Notes: generated by a model not told the origin, from the letters alone. Shown: positions 7,733-16,307, counted from the first letter of the stretch. The stretch: 64,000 nt of DNA from Acidobacteriota bacterium (GCA_019347945.1 JAHWKK010000003.1:157059-221058); one strand, 5' to 3'. Translations and numbers: made by a program.

Positions 7733-10700
7733 GCAGGATCCCTTCTGGTACAAGGACGTCGTCATCTACCAGACGCACGTGCGCGCGTTTCACGACAGCA
7801 ACGCTGATGGGATCGGTGACTTCGAGGGGCTGACGGAAAAGCTTCCGTATCTTCACGATCTCGGCATCACCGCCATCTGGCTGCTGCCGTTCTACCCATC
7901 ACCGTTGCGCGACGACGGATACGACATCGCCGACTACACGGCGGTGAATCCCGCCTACGGAGATCTGGAGGACGTGAAGAGGTTCATCCGGAAGGCGCAC
8001 GCGCTCGGGATCAAGGTGATCACCGAGCTGGTGATCAACCACACGTCCGATCAGCATCCCTGGTTTCAGAAGTCCCGCCGGGCTCCCCGGGGGAGCAAGT
8101 GGCGCAACTTCTACGTCTGGAGCGACGATCCCACCGAGTACTCCGACACGCGAATCATCTTCAAGGACTTCGAAACGTCGAACTGGACGTGGGACCCGGT
8201 GGCGAAGCAGTACTACTGGCATCGGTTCTACCATCATCAGCCCGACCTCAACTTCGAGAATCCGGAGGTTCATCGGGCAGTGGAGCAGGCGCTCGATTTC
8301 TGGATGAAGCTCGGAGTCGACGGGTTGAGACTCGACGCGATCCCTTACCTCTACGAGAGGGAAGGAACCAACTGCGAGAACCTACCCGAGACGCACGAGT
8401 ATCTGAAGACTCTGCGAGCGCATGTCGACTCGAAGTTCGAGAACCGGATGCTTCTGGCCGAGGCGAATCAATGGCCGGAGGACACCAAGCCGTACTTCGG
8501 CGACGGCGACGAATGTCACATGGCGTTTCACTTTCCGGTGATGCCGCGTCTCTACATGGCGGTCGCGATGGAGGACCGCTTTCCGCTCGTCGACATCATG
8601 CATCAGACCCCGCCGATCCCCGAGAACTGCCAGTGGGCAGTTTTCCTCAGGAATCACGACGAGCTGACCCTCGAGATGGTGACCGACGAGGACCGGGACT
8701 TCATGTGGCGGATGTATGCGAAGAATCCGAGAGCGAGAATCAACCTCGGGATTCGGCGCCGGCTCGCACCCCTGCTCGGGAACCACCGCCGTCGCATCGA
8801 ACTGCTCAACGGGCTGCTCTTCTCGCTGCCGGGTACGCCGATCATCTATTACGGCGACGAGATCGGAATGGGGGACAACATCTATCTGGGGGACCGGAAC
8901 GGAGTCCGGACCCCGATGCAGTGGAGCAACGACCGGAACGCGGGGTTCTCCCGCGCGAATCCGCAACAGCTCTACTTCCCGGTGATCATCGACCCGGAGT
9001 ATCACTACGAGTCCGTCAATGTGGAGGCCCAGCGGGAGAATCCGAACTCGCTGTGGTGGTGGATGAAGCGGATGATCGCGCTTCGCAAGCAGTATCAGGC
9101 GTTCGGGCGCGGATCGATCGAGTTTCTGAATCCCGACAACCCGAAGGTGCTCGCTTTTCTCAGAGCATACGAGGACGATGTCATCCTCGTGATCGCGAAC
9201 CTCTCGCAGCACGTTCAGTGGTCGGAGCTCGACCTCAGCCGATTCTCCGGCCGGGTTCCGATCGAGATGGTCGGACAGACGGAGTTTCCGAAGATCGACG
9301 GGCAGAACTTCCGGGTTACGCTCGGACCTCACGAGCTGTTCTGGATTTCTCTGGAAAAGGATGAGGAGATTGCCGAAACGTTCGAGCCTCCGGTCTTCGA
9401 GGTCGGCACGCTCGAAGCGCTTCTGACGGGCCGCGCCAGGCGGGCGTTTCAGAAGACGCTGCTCGGCTGGCTGCAGGAGCGTCGATGGTTCGGAGGGAAG
9501 TCGCGGAAAGCTCGTGAAGTCGAGATTCGCGACTGGATTCCGATCGGAAAACACGGTGTCATTGCGATCGCGCGGATCGACTACATCGACGGTTCTCCCG
9601 AGTTCTACCAGCTTCCGCTGATCGTCCGGCGTGAGGGAACGGTCGATAGTCGGGCGATGCCGATTGCGAGGCTCGGCGCGGACAGAGTCGTCATCGACGG
9701 CCTCTGGGATCCCGACTTCTGCCGCGCCCTTCTCGGGCCGGTCGTGGGGCGAAAGAAATTCAAGGGGGAAGACGGTCTCATCGAGGGTTCGCTCGTTAGC
9801 CCGGAGTCGAAGGCCCCGCTCAAGGCAGTGTTCCGGAACGTTTCGATCATGGGAGGCGAGCAGAGCAACACCTCGATCGTCTTCGACGAGAAGGTGATTT
9901 TGAAGATGTTTCGCAGGCTGGAACCGGGAACGAGTACCGATCTCGAGACGCAACGATTCCTCGCGTCGGAGACTGACTTCACCCACATGGCTCCGCCGCT
10001 CGGCTGGCTCGACTACGTGCAGGAGAATCAGGAGCCGTCGACGCTCGGGATGGTGCAGAAGTTCGCACCCAACGGAGGCGACGCATGGGCGCTGTCACAG
10101 CGTTCGCTCGAAGGCTTTTACGAGAGAGTCCGGAGCGGTGAGACCAGGGTGAACCGTACGATTCGGCCGGAAACCAGCGGCCTCGTGGCGGCCGCGCGAA
10201 AGCCGCGCCGGGAGGGAGCCGAGAATCTCCTCGGTGAGTTCACCATGGTCGCCGAGCTTCTCGGAACCAGGACCGCCGAGATGCATCTCGCTCTCGCCTC
10301 GGGTGGCGAAGGCTCGCCTTTCGCGCAGGAGCCTTTTTCTTCCCACCATCAGCAGTCCGTTTATCAGGAGCTGAGAAGGCAGGTGATCAGCGTGACCGAG
10401 CTGATGAAGAAGCGGGGAGATTCGCTGCCGCAATCGATCCGTGGCTCTGCACGGAAAATCGCCAGCTCGCGCCCGGTCCTCGAGCGTGTGGCAAAGGCGG
10501 TTGCCGACGGGCCGATCCGGACTCGCAGGATCAGAACCCATGGTGATTTTCACCTCGGCCAGGTCCTCTACTCCGGGAACGATTTCGTGATCATCGATTT
10601 CGAGGGGGAGCCGAGCCGGGCGCTGAGCGCGAGAAAACTCCGCCGCTCGCCGCTGCGAGATGTGGCTGGGATGCTCCGTTCACTCCATTACGCTCCCTTC

Positions 10701-11030
10701 GCCGCGCTCCGCAATCTCTGGGGAGAGACCGGGGGACCGGAGAGCGATGAGGCCGAAAAGCTGGAGGAGGCGGCCGAAGCGTGGGCCTGGTGGGCGCAGG
10801 TGCGATTCCTCAGGAGCTATCTCGAGCGGATGAAGGATTCGAATCTGATCCCTTCGACGGACGAGCAGATCCAGGTGCTGCTCGATGCCTTCATGATGGA
10901 GAAGGCGTTATATGAGGTCGTCTACGAGTTGAACAACAGGCCCGACTGGATCGAGGTGCCCGTCAAGGGGCTGGAAGGATTGATCAGGAGGACTTCGGCG
11001 GAGGGGTTGAGCCCGGCCGGTTCGGGATGA
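7722..11030 (+). CDS. treS: Trehalose synthase / maltokinase fusion (TreS-Mak)
   Basis: Bifunctional 1102-residue protein. Residues ~1-550 are a GH13 trehalose synthase (FWYKDVVIYQTHVRAF start; nucleophile Asp in DGLRLDAIPYL near 205; acid/base Glu in LLAEANQWPED near 247) that isomerises trehalose and maltose. Residues ~575-1095 are a maltokinase that phosphorylates maltose to maltose-1-phosphate, with the kinase signature HGDFHLGQVL and IIDFEGEPSRAL near 940. The product feeds GlgE, encoded just upstream with an 11-base overlap. The branching enzyme GlgB is not in this window. TreS-Mak fusions are known in several phyla; the fusion puts two consecutive pathway steps on one chain. Confidence 0.95.
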   Translation: MVGEQDPFWYKDVVIYQTHVRAFHDSNADGIGDFEGLTEKLPYLHDLGITAIWLLPFYPSPLRDDGYDIADYTAVNPAYGDLEDVKRFIRKAHALGIKVITELVINHTSDQHPWFQKSRRAPRGSKWRNFYVWSDDPTEYSDTRIIFKDFETSNWTWDPVAKQYYWHRFYHHQPDLNFENPEVHRAVEQALDFWMKLGVDGLRLDAIPYLYEREGTNCENLPETHEYLKTLRAHVDSKFENRMLLAEANQWPEDTKPYFGDGDECHMAFHFPVMPRLYMAVAMEDRFPLVDIMHQTPPIPENCQWAVFLRNHDELTLEMVTDEDRDFMWRMYAKNPRARINLGIRRRLAPLLGNHRRRIELLNGLLFSLPGTPIIYYGDEIGMGDNIYLGDRNGVRTPMQWSNDRNAGFSRANPQQLYFPVIIDPEYHYESVNVEAQRENPNSLWWWMKRMIALRKQYQAFGRGSIEFLNPDNPKVLAFLRAYEDDVILVIANLSQHVQWSELDLSRFSGRVPIEMVGQTEFPKIDGQNFRVTLGPHELFWISLEKDEEIAETFEPPVFEVGTLEALLTGRARRAFQKTLLGWLQERRWFGGKSRKAREVEIRDWIPIGKHGVIAIARIDYIDGSPEFYQLPLIVRREGTVDSRAMPIARLGADRVVIDGLWDPDFCRALLGPVVGRKKFKGEDGLIEGSLVSPESKAPLKAVFRNVSIMGGEQSNTSIVFDEKVILKMFRRLEPGTSTDLETQRFLASETDFTHMAPPLGWLDYVQENQEPSTLGMVQKFAPNGGDAWALSQRSLEGFYERVRSGETRVNRTIRPETSGLVAAARKPRREGAENLLGEFTMVAELLGTRTAEMHLALASGGEGSPFAQEPFSSHHQQSVYQELRRQVISVTELMKKRGDSLPQSIRGSARKIASSRPVLERVAKAVADGPIRTRRIRTHGDFHLGQVLYSGNDFVIIDFEGEPSRALSARKLRRSPLRDVAGMLRSLHYAPFAALRNLWGETGGPESDEAEKLEEAAEAWAWWAQVRFLRSYLERMKDSNLIPSTDEQIQVLLDAFMMEKALYEVVYELNNRPDWIEVPVKGLEGLIRRTSAEGLSPAGSG

Positions 11031-11057
11031 ACCGTGCCGGGGTGAAGCAGGGGCGAA

Positions 11058-11249
11058 TCAGGGGAGATCGTCCGAGTAGTGGTCGACGGGACCCTTGAGC
11101 GGTTTCATCTCTTCGACTTCATCGAGAGAGAGTCCCAGATCCTCGCCGCCGTCGCGATCTTCCTGCCGACGCGCCTCTTTGGCCTGCTTGCGCTCACGCT
11201 TCGCCTGCTCGCGCTGGCGTTTGATGACGGATGGTCTTGCTTTGGCCAT
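11058..11249 (-). CDS. Small basic coiled-coil protein, conserved unknown
   Basis: 63 residues, beginning MAKARPSVIKRQREQAK and continuing as a single Arg/Lys/Gln-rich helix. The tail is acidic and ends in HYSDDLP. A strong GGGAGG ribosome-binding site lies upstream of the ATG. Similar short proteins are widespread in Acidobacteriota and deltaproteobacterial lineages; no function is known to me. The basic helix would suit RNA or ribosome binding, but that is only inference. It stands alone downstream of the csp terminator. Confidence 0.65.
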   Translation of the reverse strand: MAKARPSVIKRQREQAKRERKQAKEARRQEDRDGGEDLGLSLDEVEEMKPLKGPVDHYSDDLP

Positions 11250-11286
11250 TGGCCCTCCCTGTTCATTCTGAGCTCAGGCAAAAGAA

Positions 11287-11316
11287 GGGGCAGGATTGCT
11301 CCTGCCCCGGTTTTTT
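11287..11316. terminator. Rho-independent terminator between csp and the small basic protein gene
   Basis: Nine-base-pair stem GGGGCAGGA / TCCTGCCCC with a 4-base loop (TTGC). It is followed on the plus strand by GG and six T, and on the minus strand by a T-rich TTCTTTT. Lies 19 bases downstream of the csp stop on the minus strand. Confidence 0.8.
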
Positions 11317-11334
11317 GAAATTGTCGTTCGAGGT

Positions 11335-11538
11335 TCAGACAGTCTCGACGTTCGACGCCTGAAGGCCCTTCGGACCCTGCGTTACGTCGAACTCGACAGC
11401 CGCGCCCTCGGCCAGCGAACGGAAACCGTTGCCCTGAATCGCCGAGTAATGGACGAATACGTCTTCGCCGCTTTCACTCGTGATGAAGCCGAAACCCTTG
11501 GCGTCGTTGAACCACTTGACAGTACCAGATGTTCTCAT
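11335..11538 (-). CDS. cspA: Cold-shock domain protein (CspA family)
   Basis: 67-residue single OB-fold RNA chaperone. RNP1 is KGFGFI, RNP2 is VFVHYSAI, and the sequence [15 protein letters not shown] is canonical. It binds single-stranded RNA and melts secondary structure. A good AAGGAG ribosome-binding site precedes the ATG, but it is buried in a perfect 9-bp hairpin in the leader (11542-11574), which suggests control of translation by RNA folding. Monocistronic, ended by the strong terminator downstream. Confidence 0.95.
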   Translation of the reverse strand: MRTSGTVKWFNDAKGFGFITSESGEDVFVHYSAIQGNGFRSLAEGAAVEFDVTQGPKGLQASNVETV

Positions 11539-11541
11539 CTT

Positions 11542-11574
11542 TGAATCTCCTTTCCGTGTTGCCTTGGAGATTCA
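11542..11574 (-). promoter_or_regulatory. csp 5' leader hairpin hiding the ribosome-binding site
   Basis: In the mRNA sense, TGAATCTCC pairs perfectly with GGAGATTCA, separated by 15 bases. The 3' arm contains the GGAG of the csp Shine-Dalgarno sequence, and the ATG follows 3 bases later. Such a stem would block initiation until melted or refolded; it resembles the thermosensing leaders of cold-shock genes in other bacteria. The regulatory role is inferred. Confidence 0.6.
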
Positions 11575-11822
11575 ACGAAACGTCTACTCTCTGCATGGCA
11601 AACCACTGATGTCCGATTAAACACCGGATAACACAATTCTATTCGCGAAGTGGCATTTCGTCGAGTCTTACCGGGAAAACGAGGGCTTTCCGGGTCACGC
11701 CCGGTCTCCGGGACAGCCATTTTCGTCGCCTTTCCTCCGGAGACGTACTCAGATGGTTCCGAAGTGAAACATTCAACATTTCTCGGTTGTTGGGAAAGAG
11801 CGGACCCCTATTGGAGGTTTCT

Positions 11823-12785
11823 GTGAAGAATCTCAAGTTGGTCGTTGTCTCCCTGTTGATATTGCCCGCCGCGGTCGCCCCCGCACCGCTCGCCTACGGA
11901 GAGGAGAAGACGCCGGGCCTCGAGGTCGTCAAAAGGCTCTCGCCGCCTGAAGTATCCCGCCATCTCGCCGAGCTCTCCGCCTTTCTCGATGCGAAGCGAG
12001 GCGAGTTGAGACCGAACGCCGTGCTCGACGACCGCTGGAGCTGGATCTTCGCGATTCCACTCGCCGGAAACACTCCGGGAAGCCGGGGGACCTACTTCCG
12101 ATCGGACGTCACGTTCTCCAACCAGAACTTCGAACGATCGCAGTTCTTCCGCGTGTTCTTCTTTCCTCAGGGGATGGACAACACCGCTGCACAGGGCTTT
12201 CTGCTCGATCTCAGGGGAGGCGAGATCTTCACGGCTCGAGACTTCATAGGAGACTTCCTCGGGATCACCGGAATCGGCACGCTTCTCGTCCATGGTGTCG
12301 ATGAAAACGGGAATATCGATCAGCTCGCCGCTCTCGATGGTTACTCGCGAGTCTGGACTCCCCAGCGCGACGATCCGACCGCCACGGCCTCGGCGCAGTT
12401 CAACGCGGTCGACGTCAATCTTCTCGCGAATTTGCCAGGAGCGGTCGCGATCGGTCTTCGCAACGACCCTGAGTTCAGAACGAACGTTGGAATCGTGAAC
12501 CTCAGCTCGAGATCCGAGACGTGGGACGTGACGGTCATCGGCGAAGGAGGTGCTTTCACGCTGCTGGAGATCACGGTCCCGCCGCAATCGGTCAAGCACG
12601 TTGGCGTTGGGGACATCGATCTCGGAAATACCTTCGTCGAGTTCCAGGTCCGGGGAGACCCAACCGGACTCCAATGGCTCGCGTACGGGACGACGAACGA
12701 CAACATCTCCGGCGATGGCTGGGTTTCGCTCGCTACGCCGCAGCGCGAAGCCCCCGGTGGTACTCGTGGAGACAGACCGTATTAG
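11823..12785 (+). CDS. Secreted protein of unknown function, copy A
   Basis: 320 residues with a clear signal peptide (KNLKLVVVSLLILPAAVAPAPLAYG). Then come an amphipathic helix (EVSRHLAELSAFLDAKRGEL) and a beta-rich domain with the motifs AGNTPGSRGTYFRSDVTF, FRTNVGIVNLSS, W-D-V-T-V and, near the end, WLAYGTTNDNISGD. Proteins of this style are frequent in Acidobacteriota and look like surface or periplasmic beta-sandwiches; I know no function. GTG start chosen because TTGGAGGT lies 5 bases upstream and it opens directly into the signal peptide. About four in five residues match copy B (13497-14435). Confidence 0.75.
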   Translation: MKNLKLVVVSLLILPAAVAPAPLAYGEEKTPGLEVVKRLSPPEVSRHLAELSAFLDAKRGELRPNAVLDDRWSWIFAIPLAGNTPGSRGTYFRSDVTFSNQNFERSQFFRVFFFPQGMDNTAAQGFLLDLRGGEIFTARDFIGDFLGITGIGTLLVHGVDENGNIDQLAALDGYSRVWTPQRDDPTATASAQFNAVDVNLLANLPGAVAIGLRNDPEFRTNVGIVNLSSRSETWDVTVIGEGGAFTLLEITVPPQSVKHVGVGDIDLGNTFVEFQVRGDPTGLQWLAYGTTNDNISGDGWVSLATPQREAPGGTRGDRPY

Positions 12786-12890
12786 GCCGGTCGCTGAGGG
12801 TGGTGGCAACGAAAATCACTAACCTCATCGCTTCCTGCCAGGGTTGCCCCTCGGGAAGCGTCCGGGATTCCACTCCCGCCCCGCCTGGCT

Positions 12891-13308
12891 CCTATGCCCG
12901 CGGGTGCATCCGGTCGTAGATCTGCTGGAGACGTGCGCGGGAGACGTGCGTGTAGATCTGGGTCGTCGATATGTCGCTGTGTCCGAGCATCACTGGACCG
13001 AGCGGAGGTCGGCGCCGTGCTCGAGCAGGTGGGTAGCGAACGAATGCCGCAGTACGTGAGGGGAGATATTCGATCGGATCCCCGCCTCGCGGGCGTGTTT
13101 CCGGATCTTCATCCAGATCGACTGCCGGCTGAATCGCCGGCCGCGATTCGACAGGAACAGCGTCGGATCACGCTCTTTTTCGAGCTCCGGCCGGCCATTC
13201 TCGATGCAGCGGACGATGCCATCGCGAGCGCGGTCGCCGAGCGGGACGATTCGTTCCTTCCGTCCCTTTCCCGATCGTGCGTAGAAAGCCGGCGTCGAGC
13301 TCCAGGTC
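12891..13308 (-). pseudogene. Relic of the xerD 3' end (frameshifted)
   Basis: About 418 bases nearly identical (~90 %) to the last 418 bases of the intact xerD at 14492-14909, including the stop codon position. A +1 insertion near 13261 (the GKGRKER motif) and a -1 deletion near 12991 (just after RSVQ) break the frame, and the N-terminal half is missing. The catalytic H-x-x-R (HVLRHSF) can still be read, but the tyrosine lies beyond the second frameshift. At 13308/13309 it joins a fragment of another gene. Confidence 0.85.
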
Positions 13309-13371
13309 ATGGTTCCCGGCGTCGCGTTCGACCACGCCGAAGGCAACTCCGACGCGCACCTTCTGAGCTCG
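13309..13371 (+). pseudogene. 63-base scrap of the yjbQ-like gene
   Basis: These bases match 18850-18912 inside the YjbQ-like gene with about 4 mismatches in 63 (encoding VAFDHAEGNSDAHLLSS in both). It is inserted exactly where the xerD relic stops matching xerD, and the leader of secreted-protein copy B begins just after. It is too short to have a function of its own; it marks a recombination or repair junction. Confidence 0.8.
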
Positions 13372-13496
13372 CCGCGGGCCATTCGACATTTTTGTTGCCT
13401 TTCCGCCGGAGACGTAATAAAACCTCGGATGGTTCCGAAGTCAAAATTCAACGTTTCTCGGTCGCCGGGGGGCGGATCCCCCGCTTGGAGGTTTCC

Positions 13497-14435
13497 TTGA
13501 AGAAGCTCATGCTGGTCGTTGTCTCCCTGTTGATATTGCCCGCCACCCTCGCCCCCGCCCAACTCGCCTACGGAGAGGAGAAGACGCCGGGCCTCGAGAT
13601 CGTCAAGAGGCTCTCGCCGTCTGAAGTATCCCGCCATCTCGCCGAGCTCTCCGCCGTTCTCGAGGCGAAGAGAGGTGAGTTGAGACCGAACGTCGTGACC
13701 GAGGACCAATGGAACTGGATCTTCTCGATTCCACTTGCCGGAAACAATCCGGGGAGCCGAGGAACCTACTTCCGATCAGACGTCACGTTCTCGAACCAGC
13801 ACTTCGATCGAAAGCAGCGCTTCGTCGTGTTCTTCTTTCCTCAGGGAATGGACAACACCGCTGCCGAGGGTATCGTGCTCGGGCTCGATGAAGGTGAGAT
13901 CGTCACGGTTCGAGACTTCATAGGTTTCCTCGGAATCACCGGGCTCGGGTCGCTTTTCGTCCATGGAGTCGATCAAAACGGGAATGTCGACCAGCTCGCC
14001 GCTCTCGATGCTTACTCGCGAGTCTGGACTCCCCAGCCCGACAATGCGACCGGCGCCACGGCCTCGGCGCAGTTCAACGCGGTCGACATCGGCCTCCTCC
14101 AGGGCCTGGATAGAGCAGTCGCGATCGGTCTTCGCAACGACCCTGAGTTCCGAACGAACGTTGGAATCGTGAACCTCAGCTCCAGGTCCGAGACCTGGGA
14201 CGTAACGGTCATCGGCGAAGGAGGTAATTTCACGGTGCTGGAGATCGCGGTCCCGCCGCAATCGGTCAGACATGTTGGGGTTGGGGGCATCGATCTGGGA
14301 AATCTCTACGTCGAGTTCCAAGTCCAGGGAGACCCGACCGGACTCAACTGGCTCGCGTACGGGACGACGAACGACAACATCTCCGGCGATGGCTGGGTGT
14401 CGCTCGCCACGCCGCAGCGCGAAGACGCTCCCTGA
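13497..14435 (+). CDS. Secreted protein of unknown function, copy B
   Basis: 312 residues, paralogue of the gene at 11823-12785, with the same signal peptide (KKLMLVVVSLLILPATLAPAQLAYG), helix (EVSRHLAELSAVLEAKRGEL), beta-rich body (FRTNVGIVNLSS) and C-terminal motif WLAYGTTNDNISGD. The TTG start at 13497 is chosen from GGAGG 5 bases upstream and by analogy with copy A; a much longer open frame upstream runs through the xerD relic and is not coding. Differences between the copies are mostly conservative, so both are probably under selection. Function unknown. Confidence 0.75.
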   Translation: MKKLMLVVVSLLILPATLAPAQLAYGEEKTPGLEIVKRLSPSEVSRHLAELSAVLEAKRGELRPNVVTEDQWNWIFSIPLAGNNPGSRGTYFRSDVTFSNQHFDRKQRFVVFFFPQGMDNTAAEGIVLGLDEGEIVTVRDFIGFLGITGLGSLFVHGVDQNGNVDQLAALDAYSRVWTPQPDNATGATASAQFNAVDIGLLQGLDRAVAIGLRNDPEFRTNVGIVNLSSRSETWDVTVIGEGGNFTVLEIAVPPQSVRHVGVGGIDLGNLYVEFQVQGDPTGLNWLAYGTTNDNISGDGWVSLATPQREDAP

Positions 14436-14451
14436 CCTGACCGCAGCGCGC

Positions 14452-14476
14452 GGGGCGAGAGCCCGTCTCTCGCCCC
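14452..14476. terminator. Hairpin between convergent copy B gene and xerD
   Basis: Perfect 10-bp stem GGGGCGAGAG / CTCTCGCCCC with a 5-base loop, in the 57 bases between two convergent stop codons. There is no T-run on either side, so termination efficiency is uncertain. Confidence 0.5.
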
Positions 14477-14492
14477 GTCTCGCCTGTGGGAC

Positions 14493-15428
14493 CTATGCCC
14501 GGGGGTGCATCCGATCGTAGATCTGTTGAAGCCGCGCTCGCGACACGTGCGTGTAGATCTGGGTCGTCGAGATGTCGCTGTGGCCGAGCATCATCTGGAC
14601 CGAGCGGAGGTCGGCGCCGTGCTCGAGCAGGTGGGTAGCAAACGAATGCCGCAGTACGTGAGGGGAGATATTCGATCGGATCCCCGCCTCGCGGGCGTAT
14701 TTGCGGATCTTCATCCAGATCGACTGCCGGGTGAATCCACGGCCGCGATTCGACAGGAACAGCGCCGGACTCCCCTCTTTTTCGAGCTCCGGCCGCCCGT
14801 TCTCGATGTAGCGGACGATGGCATCGCGAGCGCGGTCGCCGAACGGGACGATCCGTTCCTTCCGCCCTTTCCCGATCGTCCGGAGAAAGCCGGCATCGAG
14901 CTCCAGGTCGTTCGTCTCGAGCTCGATGATCTCGCTCACCCGCAATCCCGTTGCGTAAAGGAGCTCGAGAATCGCCCGGTCGCGGAGGCCCGCCGCGGTG
15001 TCCTCCGGGGGAGCATCGAGAAGCCTGTCGATCTCTTCCATCTGCAGAGATTTCGGCAGCGTCGACCAGAGTTTCGGGCTCTCGACGTTCTCGCTCGGGT
15101 CGGCCTCGAGGTGTCCTTCGGCGACGAGAAACCGGTAGAGACCGCGGATCGCCGCGAGGGCGCGTGCAGCGGAGCGTGCCGAAAGACCGTCCGCACGAAG
15201 CCGCTGAAGGTAACGGACCAGCGTGAGGCGGTCGGCTTTCTCGAGCGGAATCCCTTCCTCTCGCAGATGATGTCCCAGGTGGCGCAGGTCTCTCCTGTAC
15301 GACGAGATCGAAGCATCGGCGAGGCCCTTTTCGACCGTCAGATAGTCGACAAAGAGTGGTAACCACGTCGTGAAGAACGGGGTGTCCTCCGCGGCCTCGG
15401 GATCGATTGCGCGCGGAGATCGCTTCAT
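14493..15428 (-). CDS. xerD: Tyrosine recombinase XerD
   Basis: 311-residue site-specific recombinase that resolves chromosome dimers at dif with XerC. It has the N-terminal SAM-like core-binding domain (residues ~20-105). The catalytic domain shows all active residues: Arg in ATGLRVSE, Lys in GKGRKER, H-x-x-R in HVLRHSF, His in LGHSDI and Tyr in IYTHVS. The C-terminal HPRA is characteristic of XerD. Its start overlaps the stop of lipA by 4 bases, so it is translated as part of a lipA-xerD operon. Nothing suggests that it belongs to a mobile element, apart from the duplicated 3' fragment next door. Confidence 0.93.
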   Translation of the reverse strand: MKRSPRAIDPEAAEDTPFFTTWLPLFVDYLTVEKGLADASISSYRRDLRHLGHHLREEGIPLEKADRLTLVRYLQRLRADGLSARSAARALAAIRGLYRFLVAEGHLEADPSENVESPKLWSTLPKSLQMEEIDRLLDAPPEDTAAGLRDRAILELLYATGLRVSEIIELETNDLELDAGFLRTIGKGRKERIVPFGDRARDAIVRYIENGRPELEKEGSPALFLSNRGRGFTRQSIWMKIRKYAREAGIRSNISPHVLRHSFATHLLEHGADLRSVQMMLGHSDISTTQIYTHVSRARLQQIYDRMHPRA

Positions 15429-16300
15429 GCCAATGCCGCGCTCTGATGGGCGACGGCGTCCGCCATGTAGGAGGAGCGGACGAATGGTCCAGCGAACACC
15501 ATTCTGAAGCCCATCGCTTCGCCCTCCGCCCGGAGGGAGTCGAACGCGTCCGGATGGACGTACTCGACGACGGGAAGTTTCTGAAGATTGGGCTGCAGAT
15601 ACTGTCCGATCGTGAGAATCTCACAGCCGGCCTCGAGAAGCTGGCGCATGACGCCAACGACTTCTTCTCGCGTTTCACCGAGGCCGAGCATCAGCCCCGA
15701 TTTGGTGATCACGGAGGGGTCGGATTCCTTGGCACGACGGAGGACCGCGAGGGAGCGTTCGAGACGGGCGCCGCGGCGGACTTCACGATAGAGCCGAGGG
15801 ACGGTCTCGACGTTGTGGTTGTAGTAGTCGGGTCGAGCTTCCACGACGGTATCGACGGACTCGAGACGCCCTCGGAAGTCGGGAGTCAGGACCTCGACCG
15901 CCGCCCCCGGGAGGGCTTCCCGGATCGCGCGGATGGTCGCGGCGAAGTGGGCTGCTCCGCCGTCGGGGAGGTCGTCTCGAGTCACCGAGGTGACGACGAC
16001 GTGAGCCAGGCCCATCCGGCTCGCTGCTTCGGCGACCTGCCGCGGCTCTTCAGGAGACGGAGGGGCGTACGGGCGTCCGGTCGTCGCATTGCAGAAGCCG
16101 CATGCTCGGGTGCAGACGTCTCCGAGGATCATGAAGGTGGCCGTGCCGCGCGAGAAGCATTCCGAGCGGTTCGGACACGCGAGCTCTTCGCAGACCGTGA
16201 CGAGAGATTTCGAGCGGAAGAGAGTTTTGAGCTCGTGCAGCTCCCGGAGATTCAGTTTTTTCTCCCGAATCCACTCCGGAAGGCGTTGTCGGTCGGGCAT
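15425..16300 (-). CDS. lipA: Lipoyl synthase
   Basis: Radical-SAM enzyme that inserts two sulfurs into octanoyl groups on E2/GcvH proteins. The auxiliary cluster motif C-x4-C-x5-C is CEELACPNRSEC, and the radical-SAM C-x3-C-x2-C is CTRACGFC. The terminal R-S-S-Y segment that coordinates the auxiliary cluster is present (VRSSYMAD). 291 residues, typical length. There is no Shine-Dalgarno sequence; a TACAAT -10 element ends 7 bases before the ATG, suggesting a leaderless message. First gene of a two-gene operon with xerD. Confidence 0.95.
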   Translation of the reverse strand: MPDRQRLPEWIREKKLNLRELHELKTLFRSKSLVTVCEELACPNRSECFSRGTATFMILGDVCTRACGFCNATTGRPYAPPSPEEPRQVAEAASRMGLAHVVVTSVTRDDLPDGGAAHFAATIRAIREALPGAAVEVLTPDFRGRLESVDTVVEARPDYYNHNVETVPRLYREVRRGARLERSLAVLRRAKESDPSVITKSGLMLGLGETREEVVGVMRQLLEAGCEILTIGQYLQPNLQKLPVVEYVHPDAFDSLRAEGEAMGFRMVFAGPFVRSSYMADAVAHQSAALA

Positions 16301-16307
16301 GATGAAT

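Larger units (their letters stand above)
11714..14909. repeat. Tandem duplication: secreted-protein gene plus xerD 3' end
   Basis: Copy A comprises ~110 bases of leader, the gene at 11823-12785 and the xerD relic 12891-13308. Copy B comprises leader from ~13378, the gene at 13497-14435 and the intact xerD 3' end 14492-14909. The xerD parts are 1601 bases apart and about 90 % identical. The upstream leaders also match (CCGGAGACGTA and GATGGTTCCGAAGT in both). The unit therefore duplicated once and diverged; copy A kept the gene but lost xerD function. Confidence 0.75.

Noticed and set aside
8099-9986. Long open frames on both strands inside the treS-maltokinase gene
   Set aside because: They are by-products of G/C-rich codon usage; their translations are Arg/Pro-rich and show no domain, while the treS-mak frame has every catalytic motif.
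14493-15428. Integrase of a mobile element
   Set aside because: All features (C-terminal HPRA, operon with lipA, typical length) fit chromosomal XerD; no att sites, phage or transfer genes nearby.
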